From assembly GCA_964622895.1 (NCBI GenBank), contig CAZUSB010000003.1, positions 1 to 39,022 of the forward strand: 39,022 nt of DNA, in the 5' to 3' direction. The translations under genes and the position numbers were made by a program. Source of the DNA: JAGOZV01 sp964622895. GTDB lineage: Bacteria > Patescibacteriota > Saccharimonadia > Saccharimonadales > Saccharimonadaceae. Shown piece after piece: positions 1 to 7,125 of this stretch (the stretch's first letter is position 1; each line of letters starts with the position of its first letter). The notes under the pieces were generated by a model. The model worked only from the letters and a program-made list of their open reading frames with translations, did not search any database and was not told where the DNA came from.

Positions 1-43
1 GATGCGAGGGGGCAGGGATTTCCTGCAAAATGAGAAGGAGTGT

Positions 44-373
44 CTACGTATTGCGCTCCAATACTTGCTGGAGACGATGTGGTAGGTTCCTAGTTTTTAC
101 TTGATGGCTGACTTTGCGAAGTCGGTCGTTTAGGGTGCGGTTGTCCTTGCCTAGACGATGGAGTTGATCTTCTAGTAGTGCATTGGCGTCCAAGAGACGT
201 TCATTTTCACTCCTTAGACTATCAAGCTCTGCCTGGCTAAAGGCATTGTCCCTTTCAAGTGTTTCACTGATTGCAACCAGCCGCCCAATCACCCTGATTA
301 GGTTATGCTTTGAGAACCTTTGAAGATTACCACACGAAAAATCGACAACTGTGTTTTCCTCATCATCATCCAT
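44..373 (-). CDS. Hypothetical small coiled-coil protein
   Basis: I do not recognise this 109-residue protein. About residues 30-95 are heptad-like and rich in Leu, Glu, Arg and Asn (for example LRSENERLLDANALLEDQL), which predicts a long coiled coil. The N-terminus is acidic (MDDDEEN) and there is no signal peptide or membrane segment, so it is probably cytoplasmic. A GAGAG stretch 5 nt before the ATG is a weak ribosome binding site. A TTGACG/TATCAT promoter (17-nt spacer, 425-453) and a second TATAAT (416-421) lie upstream, followed by a perfect inverted repeat at 395-415. It is divergent from rpmG. It could be a small cell-division or structural coiled coil, but nothing in the sequence decides that. 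Confidence 0.6.
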   Translation of the reverse strand: MDDDEENTVVDFSCGNLQRFSKHNLIRVIGRLVAISETLERDNAFSQAELDSLRSENERLLDANALLEDQLHRLGKDNRTLNDRLRKVSHQVKTRNLPHRLQQVLERNT

Positions 374-394
374 TTTTCTCTCATTTCTGTACTT

Positions 395-415
395 ATTTAG
401 TTAAGGTAACTAAAT
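395..415. repeat. Perfect 9-bp inverted repeat at the predicted start of transcription
   Basis: ATTTAGTTA, spacer AGG, TAACTAAAT. The repeat abuts the minus-strand TATAAT at 416-421, so it covers the likely +1 position. It could be a repressor operator or a hairpin at the 5' end of the leader. It has no T-run of the kind a terminator would show. Confidence 0.6.
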
Positions 416-424
416 ATTATATAA

Positions 425-453
425 ATGATACCATCTTATGCATAGGCCGTCAA
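425..453 (-). promoter_or_regulatory. Sigma70-type promoter for the coiled-coil gene
   Basis: Read on the minus strand: -35 TTGACG (448-453), 17-nt spacer, -10 TATCAT (425-430). A second, better -10 (TATAAT, 416-421) lies just downstream but lacks a good -35. Either would give a leader of roughly 35-50 nt. Confidence 0.5.
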
Positions 454-468
454 TTACTTGAGGAAACC

Positions 469-497
469 TTGCATAATTTGTCATATTTTGCTATAAT
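469..497 (+). promoter_or_regulatory. Promoter of rpmG
   Basis: -35 TTGCAT (469-474), 17-nt spacer, -10 TATAAT (492-497). The predicted start near 504 gives a leader of about 30 nt that ends in an AAGGAAG ribosome binding site before the ATG at 535. Confidence 0.75.
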
Positions 498-534
498 AGA
501 GCAAAGTTTAACTACAATCAAAAAAAGGAAGAAG

Positions 535-741
535 ATGGCAAAGAAGAATACAAAGCGAAAGCTAGTTGGTATGGTGAGTGAAGAGAGCAATAATCGTACT
601 TATTACACTACCAAAAATACTCAAAACACTGCAGAAAAACTGACCCTACGTAAATATGATCCTGTGTTAAAAAAGCATGTTACTTATACCGAGACGAAAA
701 AAAGTCTTGGACGTAACGAGATCAAGCCTCGTAAAAAATAA
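535..741 (+). CDS. rpmG: 50S ribosomal protein L33
   Basis: A large-subunit ribosomal protein of 68 residues. The family signature is clear in the middle (YYTTKNTQNTAEKLTLRKYD, then HVTYTETK). I chose the ATG at 535, not an upstream in-frame codon, because AAGGAAG lies just before it, the promoter at 469-497 would exclude earlier starts, and MAKK is the usual L33 beginning. There are no cysteines, so this is the zinc-independent (C-minus) form of L33. It is slightly longer than the usual 50-55 residues owing to a basic C-terminal tail (NEIKPRKK). It is monocistronic as far as the sequence shows. Confidence 0.9.
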   Translation: MAKKNTKRKLVGMVSEESNNRTYYTTKNTQNTAEKLTLRKYDPVLKKHVTYTETKKSLGRNEIKPRKK

Positions 742-799
742 TTAACGGGATTAGACCTAATTGATAAATTTAAGCCAACCGCCAAACGGCGCTTTGTGT

Positions 800-805
800 T
801 ATATT
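800..805 (+). promoter_or_regulatory. -10 box giving a leaderless transcript for the ABC exporter
   Basis: TATATT ends 5 nt before the ATG at 811. No Shine-Dalgarno site fits between box and start codon, so transcription would begin at or inside the start codon. Confidence 0.5.
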
Positions 806-810
806 AATAT

Positions 811-1566
811 ATGACTATGAAAACTCCTACAGCCGACAAAAACATTATTTCTGTAACAAATTTCTCTATGATTTTTGGCGATAAAGTCGCAGTAAAAGAT
901 TTAAGTTTTGATGTAAAAAAAGGCGAGACGTTTGGTTTTTTAGGTTCAAACGGCAGCGGAAAAACTACGACATTACGGGCACTGCTTGGACTATATCACC
1001 CGACCAAAGGTTCTTTAAAAGTTGCTGGTAAAAATTATTCGCCAGACAGCACCACCAAACTTGGCTACCTGCCAGAAGAAAGAGGCATGTACAAAAAAGA
1101 ATCCGTTCTAGATATTATGATATATTTTGGTGTTCTAAAAGGTCTGTCTCGCTCTGAAGCAAAAAAACAATCGCTAAATTATCTAAAAAAAGTTGACATG
1201 AGTCAATTTGCAAAAACGCGAATTGACAAGCTTTCCGGAGGACAGCAACAAAAAGTTCAACTGGGCATCACAATTATTGATGACCCCGAGTTACTGATTC
1301 TGGACGAACCGACCAAAGGCTTTGATCCGGTCAATCGCAGACTGCTGATGAATATCATAGAGGAGCGCAAAAAAAATGGTGCGACGGTTGTTATCGTAAC
1401 ACATCAAATGGAAGAAGCCGAACGACTATGCGACCGCTTAATTTTGCTAAAAAACGGTGAAACAAAAGCTTATGGCACATTAAAAGATATCAAAAAACAA
1501 TTTCACAACAAGTCACTAGACGATATTTTCGTGGAAATATATCAAGGAGAAGAGGAGAAAGTCTAA
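811..1566 (+). CDS. ABC-2 type exporter, ATP-binding subunit (NatA-like)
   Basis: ATPase of an ABC exporter, 251 residues, cytoplasmic face of the membrane. Motifs in order: Walker A GSNGSGKTT (residues 45-53), signature LSGGQQQKVQ (about 142-151), Walker B LLILDEP followed by TKGFDP in place of the usual TSGLDP, and the H-loop histidine in VIVTHQM. The C-terminal tail (LDDIFVEIYQ) is typical of the NatA/DrrA type. It overlaps the next gene by one base (TAATG), so ATPase and permease are translationally coupled. The substrate cannot be told from sequence: sodium, drugs, peptides and lipids are all known for this family. No Shine-Dalgarno site; a -10 box sits 5 nt upstream. Confidence 0.88.
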   Translation: MTMKTPTADKNIISVTNFSMIFGDKVAVKDLSFDVKKGETFGFLGSNGSGKTTTLRALLGLYHPTKGSLKVAGKNYSPDSTTKLGYLPEERGMYKKESVLDIMIYFGVLKGLSRSEAKKQSLNYLKKVDMSQFAKTRIDKLSGGQQQKVQLGITIIDDPELLILDEPTKGFDPVNRRLLMNIIEERKKNGATVVIVTHQMEEAERLCDRLILLKNGETKAYGTLKDIKKQFHNKSLDDIFVEIYQGEEEKV

Positions 1567-2651
1567 TGCACAATCTAGGCAACGTAGTCCGATTTGAGGT
1601 TTTTCGTTCTTTGAAAAAGTGGAGTTTTTGGATTTCACTACTTTCATTTCCCGTTATGATTGCGGTTATATATGCGTTGGTATATTTCTCTTCAGTCACT
1701 AGTGAACAAAAACTAGCCGACCTAGCCAAATCTGATATTAATAATATTCAAGTTATAGATCAGTCAGGAATTATTACCCCTGAGATAGCCAACCAACTTA
1801 AGATAACTCTTTTAGCTGATAAAGACAGAGAACAGGCTATAGAGTCTGTAAAAAATGGACAATCGGACCTACTGGTTGTCTATTCCAAAAACCCAGCAAA
1901 AGAGAAAACTCAAACTTATGGCAAGGAAATAAGTATTTTTGAAAACGAAAGATACACCACAGCCGCCAATACCATACTAGTTACGGCATCCGGTGCTTAT
2001 GTCACAAATGAAAAAGCATTACCGATATTATCCTCATCACAACTACCAGTCACCAGTGTCACGTTTAAAGACGGTGAGAAAATCGGCGGTCTTGAACGCA
2101 TCATCGCGCCAATTCTTTTCTTGGTGATTTTCTATCTTGTTTTGATGCTTCTCGGAAATCAAATGGTCATCTCTACGACCGAAGAAAAAGAAAACCGTGT
2201 GACCGAAATTATTTTAACCACCATAAAGTCACGCACGTTGATTATTGGTAAAATTATATCGTTGTTTATTCTTGGATTTATTCAGGTGGCGGTCATTATG
2301 GGNNNNNNNNNNNNNNNNNNNNNNNNNNNNNNNNNNNNNNNNNNNNNNNNNNNNNNNNNNNNNNNNNNNNNNNNNNNNNNNNNNNNNNNNNNNNNNNNNN
2401 NNATTACTGACCCGTCATCGGTGCTTGTGCAAGTGTTGAGTTATTTTCCGTTATCTGCGCCAGTCACTATCATGCTTCAAAATGCATTTGGAGTTTTAGA
2501 TCCAACAACTGCATTAATCGGGATAGCCATCATCTGGCTGACCGCTATTATTTTCCTCATTATGGCGTCAAATATTTTTAAATACGGCACGTTAGAATAT
2601 GGTCGAAGACTGTCATTGCGCGAGATTACAAATAAAAAACATCGGGCATAA
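1566..2651 (+). CDS. ABC-2 type exporter permease (NatB-like), interrupted by an assembly gap
   Basis: Membrane subunit partner of the preceding ATPase. The N-terminal part has one membrane helix (about residues 18-41), then an extracytoplasmic domain of about 130 residues, then helices from about residue 180 (IAPILFLVIFYLVLML). The text ENRVTEIILTTIKSRTLIIGKII is the family's cytoplasmic coupling segment. A run of 100 N covers the next helices. After it, YFPLSAPVTIML and a last helix match the family C-terminus in frame. Only about 34 codons fit in the gap, while family members usually carry several tens more residues there, so the real gap is probably larger. An AGGAGAAGAGGAG stretch precedes the start. 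The stop is directly followed by the tgt ATG. Confidence 0.8.
   Translation: MHNLGNVVRFEVFRSLKKWSFWISLLSFPVMIAVIYALVYFSSVTSEQKLADLAKSDINNIQVIDQSGIITPEIANQLKITLLADKDREQAIESVKNGQSDLLVVYSKNPAKEKTQTYGKEISIFENERYTTAANTILVTASGAYVTNEKALPILSSSQLPVTSVTFKDGEKIGGLERIIAPILFLVIFYLVLMLLGNQMVISTTEEKENRVTEIILTTIKSRTLIIGKIISLFILGFIQVAVIMXXXXXXXXXXXXXXXXXXXXXXXXXXXXXXXXXXITDPSSVLVQVLSYFPLSAPVTIMLQNAFGVLDPTTALIGIAIIWLTAIIFLIMASNIFKYGTLEYGRRLSLREITNKKHRA
2303..2402. other. Assembly gap of exactly 100 N
   Basis: Exactly 100 unknown bases inside the permease gene. Round numbers of this kind are the usual placeholder for a scaffold gap of unknown length, so window coordinates after 2402 are nominal relative to those before 2303. 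Confidence 0.97.
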
Positions 2652-3866
2652 ATGACAAAGTTTTCTTTTGAGATTACCAACACAATACAGGGTGCTCCAT
2701 TAGCCAGAGCAGGTATAATAACAACGCCTCACGGCAAGATAGAAACACCGGCATTTATAGTGGTCGGTACAAAAGCCAACGTCAAAGCGATGGTACCTGA
2801 GCAGGTGTCCGCGGTTGGCGCACAAGCGGTTTTAGCTAACGCCTATCATTTATACCTACAGCCAGGCTCCAAGATTATTGAAAAAGCAGGTGGTTTAGGA
2901 AAGTTTATGAATTGGCCAGGTCCAACATTTACTGACTCCGGAGGATTTCAGGTATTATCGCTCGGTAGCGGCTTCAAAAAAGTTTTAGCGATGGACTCCT
3001 CGATAGAAAAGGAAAAGGTTATTGCACAGACAAAAACTCGTCATGCTTTTATAGATAATGACGGTGTTACATTTAAATCTCACCTTGATGGTTCATTACA
3101 TCGATTTACGCCAGAGGTCTCAATGCAAGTTCAACACGAAATTGGTGCAGATATTACATTTGCATTTGATGAACTAACGGCGCTTGTAGATAGCTATCAA
3201 TACCAAATAGAGTCACTCGATCAAAGAACTCATCCATGGGCCAAACGGAGCCTTGCAGAGGTTCAGCGATTACGTCAAGAATATCCTGATAAGCCGTACC
3301 AAGCACTATTTGGTGTCGTGCAAGGGGCACAACACAAAGATTTACGACAAAAATCCGCCAAATTCCTAGCCGGGCTTGATTTTGATGGCTATGGCATCGG
3401 TGGAGCGTTAGAAAAAAATCAACTGGGAGAAATTGTTAGTTGGGTCAATGAAATATTACCAGCTAATAAACCACGTCATCTACTGGGCATCAGCGAGCCT
3501 GATGACATTTTTGAGGCAGTCAAGCAAGGAATTGATACGTTTGACTGTGTATCACCAACACGAGTAGGTAGGAATGGTGGCGCTTATACATATGATGGTC
3601 GCATCAATATGAAGACTGCCAGGTACAAAGAAGACTTTAGCCCAATCGAAGAGCAATGTGAGTGTTATACTTGTACAAATTACACAAAAGCTTATATCCA
3701 ACATCTTTTACGCGCCAAAGAAAGTTTGGCCGGTACACTACTATCAATTCATAACGAATATTTCATTATAAAATTAGTTGATGATATACGAAAAAGCATC
3801 GTGGACGGTACTTTTTTTGAATTAGAAAAAAACTGGCTCCGACGATACTACAAAAAAGTGGTATAA
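2652..3866 (+). CDS. tgt: tRNA-guanine transglycosylase
   Basis: Exchanges guanine 34 of GUN-anticodon tRNAs for a 7-deazaguanine base. It is 404 residues long, somewhat over the usual 370-380. Visible motifs: TDSGGFQ with the general acid Asp95, FDELTA with Asp173, GVVQGAQ, the nucleophile Asp298 in FDCVSPTR, and the C-terminal zinc site CECYTC with a later His (IQHLL). Two oddities stand out. An insertion of about 25 residues follows SLGSG (about residues 105-130). The base-binding residues are also changed: the Cys of the usual FDECTP is Leu175, and the loop that reads LAVGE in Zymomonas Tgt reads ALEKN (252-256). No queuosine synthesis genes are present here, so it probably uses a salvaged base. 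The start abuts the permease stop. Confidence 0.92.
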   Translation: MTKFSFEITNTIQGAPLARAGIITTPHGKIETPAFIVVGTKANVKAMVPEQVSAVGAQAVLANAYHLYLQPGSKIIEKAGGLGKFMNWPGPTFTDSGGFQVLSLGSGFKKVLAMDSSIEKEKVIAQTKTRHAFIDNDGVTFKSHLDGSLHRFTPEVSMQVQHEIGADITFAFDELTALVDSYQYQIESLDQRTHPWAKRSLAEVQRLRQEYPDKPYQALFGVVQGAQHKDLRQKSAKFLAGLDFDGYGIGGALEKNQLGEIVSWVNEILPANKPRHLLGISEPDDIFEAVKQGIDTFDCVSPTRVGRNGGAYTYDGRINMKTARYKEDFSPIEEQCECYTCTNYTKAYIQHLLRAKESLAGTLLSIHNEYFIIKLVDDIRKSIVDGTFFELEKNWLRRYYKKVV

Positions 3867-3867
3867 T
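3862..3867 (+). promoter_or_regulatory. -10 box overlapping the tgt stop codon
   Basis: TATAAT with its third to fifth bases forming the tgt TAA stop. It ends 10 nt before the ATG at 3878, and no Shine-Dalgarno site intervenes, so a near-leaderless internal transcript is likely. The -35 is poor (TCCGAC at 3838-3843). Confidence 0.5.
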
Positions 3868-3877
3868 AATAAACATC

Positions 3878-4390
3878 ATGAAATTGAATTTACCTAAACC
3901 CTGTTTAGTGGTGACTGTTGGAGTGGCCGGATCTGGAAAAACTTACTTTGCTAATTATTTTTCAAAGATATACGATCTGCCACTTATTAGTAGTGCCCTA
4001 ACTACAGAGATTTTATTTGAAAAGCCCAACTTTTCTGACGAAGAATCTGCGCTCGTAAAAAAAGTTAATACCGAAGAGCTAGTGCAGCTACTAAAAACGA
4101 AATGCACTGTCATCTATGACGGTTTTAGCGATACAAGAGTAGCGAGATACGACCTAACGAGACTAGCCAATCAACACAATTACGATATTATGTTTGTCTG
4201 GGTTCAAACTGACGAACCGACTTCTTTACATCGAGCAATCAAAAATGGCATGGATCAAACACGCTTCGAAAAACTAGCAAGCAAGTTCACTCCACTAAAC
4301 GAACGTGAGCGACACATAGTTATAAGCGGAAAACGCCGCCCCAACGACCAGCTCAAAAATGTAATTAGCAATATTTTGCCCAGAGTATAA
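3878..4390 (+). CDS. P-loop nucleotide kinase-like protein (AAA_33/zeta type)
   Basis: A 170-residue cytoplasmic P-loop protein. Walker A is GVAGSGKT (residues 15-22), after a hydrophobic beta strand (CLVVTV). A second strand ending in an acidic residue (CTVIYDGF, about 84-91) is a plausible Walker B, and a basic segment near the C-terminus (SGKRRPND) could be the lid. This pattern is that of small kinases that phosphorylate nucleic acid ends, nucleosides or UDP-sugars. The substrate cannot be named. It sits 2 nt before the metallopeptidase gene, so the two are probably co-transcribed. Confidence 0.7.
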   Translation: MKLNLPKPCLVVTVGVAGSGKTYFANYFSKIYDLPLISSALTTEILFEKPNFSDEESALVKKVNTEELVQLLKTKCTVIYDGFSDTRVARYDLTRLANQHNYDIMFVWVQTDEPTSLHRAIKNGMDQTRFEKLASKFTPLNERERHIVISGKRRPNDQLKNVISNILPRV

Positions 4391-4392
4391 AC

Positions 4393-5082
4393 GTGGCCGA
4401 AATACTAGATCACGAACTAGGCAGAATCATTATCAGAAAATATAATCAAGCACGCAGTATCAAAGCGCGTCGAGCGCCCAATGGAGATTTACGTGTATCT
4501 GCACCAGCTCACACGCCAAATTTTATAATTAAACACTTCATCAACCAAAACAGAAAAGCGCTACTCAAACTACTGGAAGAGTCGGCGCCTGAAATAAGTT
4601 ATTACGACGGAATGATTGTGGGAAAAAGTCATTCGCTTATTGTCTCAAACGCAAATGAACTAACGGTCAATATCAAAAACAACATTATAGCGGTCAACCT
4701 ACCATCAAGTCTGACACTAACTGATCAAAACGTCATCAATATTTTGCGCCCTGCAGTCATCAAGGCTTTAAAAAAAGAAGCAAAAGCTCATCTCCCAAAA
4801 AGACTAGACTATATTGCAAAACGGCATGGGTTTACATATAGAACAGTTAAATTCTCTCATGCCAGTAGCAAGTGGGGAAGCTGTAAAAATGATGGCACAA
4901 TCAATCTTAATATCGCGTTAATGAAGCTACCGTTTGAACTAATTGATTATGTGATTGCGCATGAGCTAGCACACACTATAGAGATGAACCACAGTCCTCA
5001 GTTTTGGCGGGTGGTTGCGGGTATAGACCCAAACTACAAACATCACCGTAAAATGATTAAAAATGAAAGCCCTAATATCTAA
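4393..5082 (+). CDS. YgjP-like zinc metallopeptidase (DUF45/M48 type)
   Basis: A 229-residue protein starting at GTG, 2 nt after the preceding stop. The zinc site HELAH lies at residues 190-194, with the third ligand His200 in NHSPQFW. The family block KWGSCKNDGTINLN stands just before it, matching the WxSC region of YgjP/DUF45 proteins. There is no signal peptide or membrane helix, so it should be cytoplasmic. In other bacteria this family often sits beside type I restriction genes, which are absent here. A peptidase fold is certain from the motif; its target is unknown. No Shine-Dalgarno site is evident, so translation may be coupled to the upstream gene. Confidence 0.85.
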   Translation: MAEILDHELGRIIIRKYNQARSIKARRAPNGDLRVSAPAHTPNFIIKHFINQNRKALLKLLEESAPEISYYDGMIVGKSHSLIVSNANELTVNIKNNIIAVNLPSSLTLTDQNVINILRPAVIKALKKEAKAHLPKRLDYIAKRHGFTYRTVKFSHASSKWGSCKNDGTINLNIALMKLPFELIDYVIAHELAHTIEMNHSPQFWRVVAGIDPNYKHHRKMIKNESPNI

Positions 5083-5103
5083 GCATAACTGTTTTTAACA
5101 TGA

Positions 5104-5109
5104 TATACT
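5104..5109 (+). promoter_or_regulatory. -10 box for the orphan histidine kinase
   Basis: TATACT ends 9 nt before the ATG at 5119. No ribosome binding site lies between, so a leaderless or near-leaderless transcript is predicted. Confidence 0.45.
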
Positions 5110-5118
5110 AAATACAGT

Positions 5119-6753
5119 ATGAACGGTGGGAGAAAATTAAAACGTAATATAATGTTACCACTGAAAACAGTGGGGTTCGTTGTGCCTTTGATTATAGTAA
5201 TGTTTGGCGCAACAATGCAGTTCTTTTATCCTGACAAAAACCCCCAAGAAATCATTAAATTTGCTGTTATCTCGGTAATTTGGGTCGTACTAGCAACGGC
5301 GCAGCTCTCTAAAAAAAATAATCCAAAACTTGTAATTATAGCCTATCATTTACTGGCGACCGTCTCAATTCTGTTAGTTTACCCGATTATGGCGCCATTT
5401 ATCTCATTTTGGATCTTGCTTTCTTTAGCAGCATTCGTGCGCTACGGCCAATTTGGATTAATTATGAGCTTACTTTGGTTATTATTCACATTAACCGTCA
5501 GCTCCATCTTGCGACTAGGCAATAATGCCACTATTTTTGCTTACGAATTTGCGACAGTTGTAGCCGTCATCTCTGCGAGTTACGTGATTTTTATGCTATC
5601 GAGTTCACAGGAGCAAGCTCGTGACGCTCTACATAAATCGAGAGCGCGTGAATCTCTTCAGCGCAATCGCTTACTGTCAATTATAAATAATCAATCTGAT
5701 GGCATAATCAGTGTAGATAAGCGTGGTTTCATACGAGTTTTCAACTCTGCGAGCATGTGGCTTTTAGATACAAACAAAGATTTAATTGGTCAAAAAATTA
5801 ATCACGTTTTTCCGTTGTATAACTTAGACAGGGAAAAAGTAGATATATTCAAAGAATTGACAAGCGCTAAAACATCTTTAACCCGTGATGATCTTTTGTT
5901 TAAAACTGGTGAGGGAGAGATGCTGAGATTTGAAGTTACATTTGCACCGATTCGTCACGCTTATGGTAAAAAAGAGATCCAAAAAAGCAACGACGATTAC
6001 ATTATCATTTTTCGTGATATCACCAGTAAGAAAAATCTTGATGAAGAAAAAAATGAATTCATCAGTGTTGTTTCGCACGAATTACGGACGCCGATTACAG
6101 TTGCAGAAGGCGCTCTTTCCAATGCCCAGCTCCTTTACGACAGCCCAAGAGCACCACGTAGTGCAGTAAAAAAAGCTATCGCCATGGGTCATGATCAGGT
6201 TTTATTTCTGGCCAATATGATAAATGACCTCAGTACATTATCACGCGCCCAAAGAGATATCATGGCTGAGCCCGAGATTATTTCTGTAAAAGAGCTCGGC
6301 TATCAGACGTTAGATCGCTACTCGGGTGAGGCTAAGCGAAAAGGCTTAATTTTAGATCTAGACATGTCGGCGCGCCTTGGGTCAGTCTTTACTAGCCGGC
6401 TATATCTAGAAGAGCTGATGCAAAATCTAGTACTAAACGCCATAAAATACACCCCGTCAGGTAGAGTAACCATAAAATTAACCCGAAAAGGCGATGAGAT
6501 ACAGTTTGCAGTAATTGACACGGGAATCGGTATATCAAGAAGCGAGCGTGAAAAAATATTTGAAAAATTTTATCGTAGCGAAGATTTTCGTACTCGTGAA
6601 ACTAGCGGCACTGGCTTGGGACTATTTTTGTCAGCTCAGCTCGCCGACAAAATGGGCGCTTGGCTCAAGCTTACGAGCCGTGTCAATCACGGGTCTACCT
6701 TTTACTTTGAATTACCTGTATACGATCAAAAAGACGAAAGTGAGCTTGTATAA
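5119..6753 (+). CDS. Orphan membrane sensor histidine kinase with PAS domain
   Basis: A 544-residue sensor kinase. About six membrane helices occupy residues 17-160 with very short loops. A PAS domain follows (about 185-305, LLSIINNQSDGIISVDKRG). The HisKA dimerisation helix comes next with the phospho-acceptor His320 in SHELRTP, then the ATPase domain with N-box QNLVLNAIKYT, G1 box DTGIGIS, F-box FEKFYRS and G2 box GTGLGL. All catalytic motifs are intact. No response regulator is adjacent; the only one in the window is at 21198 and has its own kinase. The absence of an extracellular domain suggests it senses a membrane or cytoplasmic cue through the helices or PAS pocket. The start codon is supported by the -10 box at 5104-5109. 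Confidence 0.88.
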   Translation: MNGGRKLKRNIMLPLKTVGFVVPLIIVMFGATMQFFYPDKNPQEIIKFAVISVIWVVLATAQLSKKNNPKLVIIAYHLLATVSILLVYPIMAPFISFWILLSLAAFVRYGQFGLIMSLLWLLFTLTVSSILRLGNNATIFAYEFATVVAVISASYVIFMLSSSQEQARDALHKSRARESLQRNRLLSIINNQSDGIISVDKRGFIRVFNSASMWLLDTNKDLIGQKINHVFPLYNLDREKVDIFKELTSAKTSLTRDDLLFKTGEGEMLRFEVTFAPIRHAYGKKEIQKSNDDYIIIFRDITSKKNLDEEKNEFISVVSHELRTPITVAEGALSNAQLLYDSPRAPRSAVKKAIAMGHDQVLFLANMINDLSTLSRAQRDIMAEPEIISVKELGYQTLDRYSGEAKRKGLILDLDMSARLGSVFTSRLYLEELMQNLVLNAIKYTPSGRVTIKLTRKGDEIQFAVIDTGIGISRSEREKIFEKFYRSEDFRTRETSGTGLGLFLSAQLADKMGAWLKLTSRVNHGSTFYFELPVYDQKDESELV

Positions 6754-6774
6754 ATGATCTGTAGTTGTTATAAT
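6746..6774 (+). promoter_or_regulatory. Promoter of secE-nusG
   Basis: -35 TTGTAT (6746-6751, overlapping the end of the kinase gene), 17-nt spacer, -10 TATAAT (6769-6774). Predicted +1 near 6781. Confidence 0.75.
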
Positions 6775-6783
6775 AAACTTGAC

Positions 6784-6800
6784 AGTCTGCATAGCAGACT
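6784..6800 (+). promoter_or_regulatory. Hairpin at the 5' end of the secE-nusG leader
   Basis: AGTCTGC, loop ATA, GCAGACT: a perfect 7-bp stem starting about 3 nt after the predicted +1 and followed by ATTTTAATT. It could protect the RNA 5' end or act as a weak attenuator. The ribosome binding site GGGAG (from 6810) lies outside it. Confidence 0.6.
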
Positions 6801-6819
6801 ATTTTAATTGGGAGAAGAT

Positions 6820-7122
6820 ATGGCTTCGGGAAAAACAACCAAAGAAACAACCAAAGAAACAAAGGTAAAGAAGAAGACGACAAAAAAGCCGTCTCAATCC
6901 AAATCACACGATAAAAAACATGACAAAAAGGGATTCTGGGCAAAACTTGGGGCTTATTTTAAAGGATCATGGCAGGAACTCAAAAAAGTCCAATGGCCCG
7001 ACAAAAAAGCGACCTGGAGCTTAACGATCGCCGTCCTGGTTTTTACGGCATTTTTCGTAGTGATTATATTACTAATAGATATAATCTTCCAAGAACTATT
7101 TAATATGATTTTAGCGAGGTAA
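6820..7122 (+). CDS. secE: Preprotein translocase subunit SecE
   Basis: Essential small subunit of the SecYEG channel, clamping SecY in the inner membrane. The 100-residue protein has a Lys/Thr/Ser-rich cytoplasmic N-terminus (residues 1-45), then the conserved amphipathic helix (WQELKKVQWPDKK), then a single membrane helix (WSLTIAVLVFTAFFVVIILL). I start it at the ATG at 6820, because GGGAGAAG lies directly before it; an in-frame TTG at 6808 overlaps that site and is rejected. The low-complexity basic extension is longer than in minimal SecE proteins. It is co-transcribed with nusG, 3 nt downstream, the near-universal arrangement. Confidence 0.93.
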   Translation: MASGKTTKETTKETKVKKKTTKKPSQSKSHDKKHDKKGFWAKLGAYFKGSWQELKKVQWPDKKATWSLTIAVLVFTAFFVVIILLIDIIFQELFNMILAR

Positions 7123-7125
7123 ATT

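Noticed and set aside
12..26. Hairpin GCAGG/CCTGC downstream of the coiled-coil gene
   Set aside because: Only 5 bp and no T-run on either strand; not supportable as a terminator.
310..534. Longer N-terminal part of the L33 reading frame
   Set aside because: It crosses the rpmG promoter and ribosome binding site, and L33 proteins begin at MAKK; the start is at 535.
780..800. Possible terminator after rpmG (CGCC/GGCG with CTTTGTGTT)
   Set aside because: The stem is only 4 bp and the T-run is broken; too weak to report as a feature.
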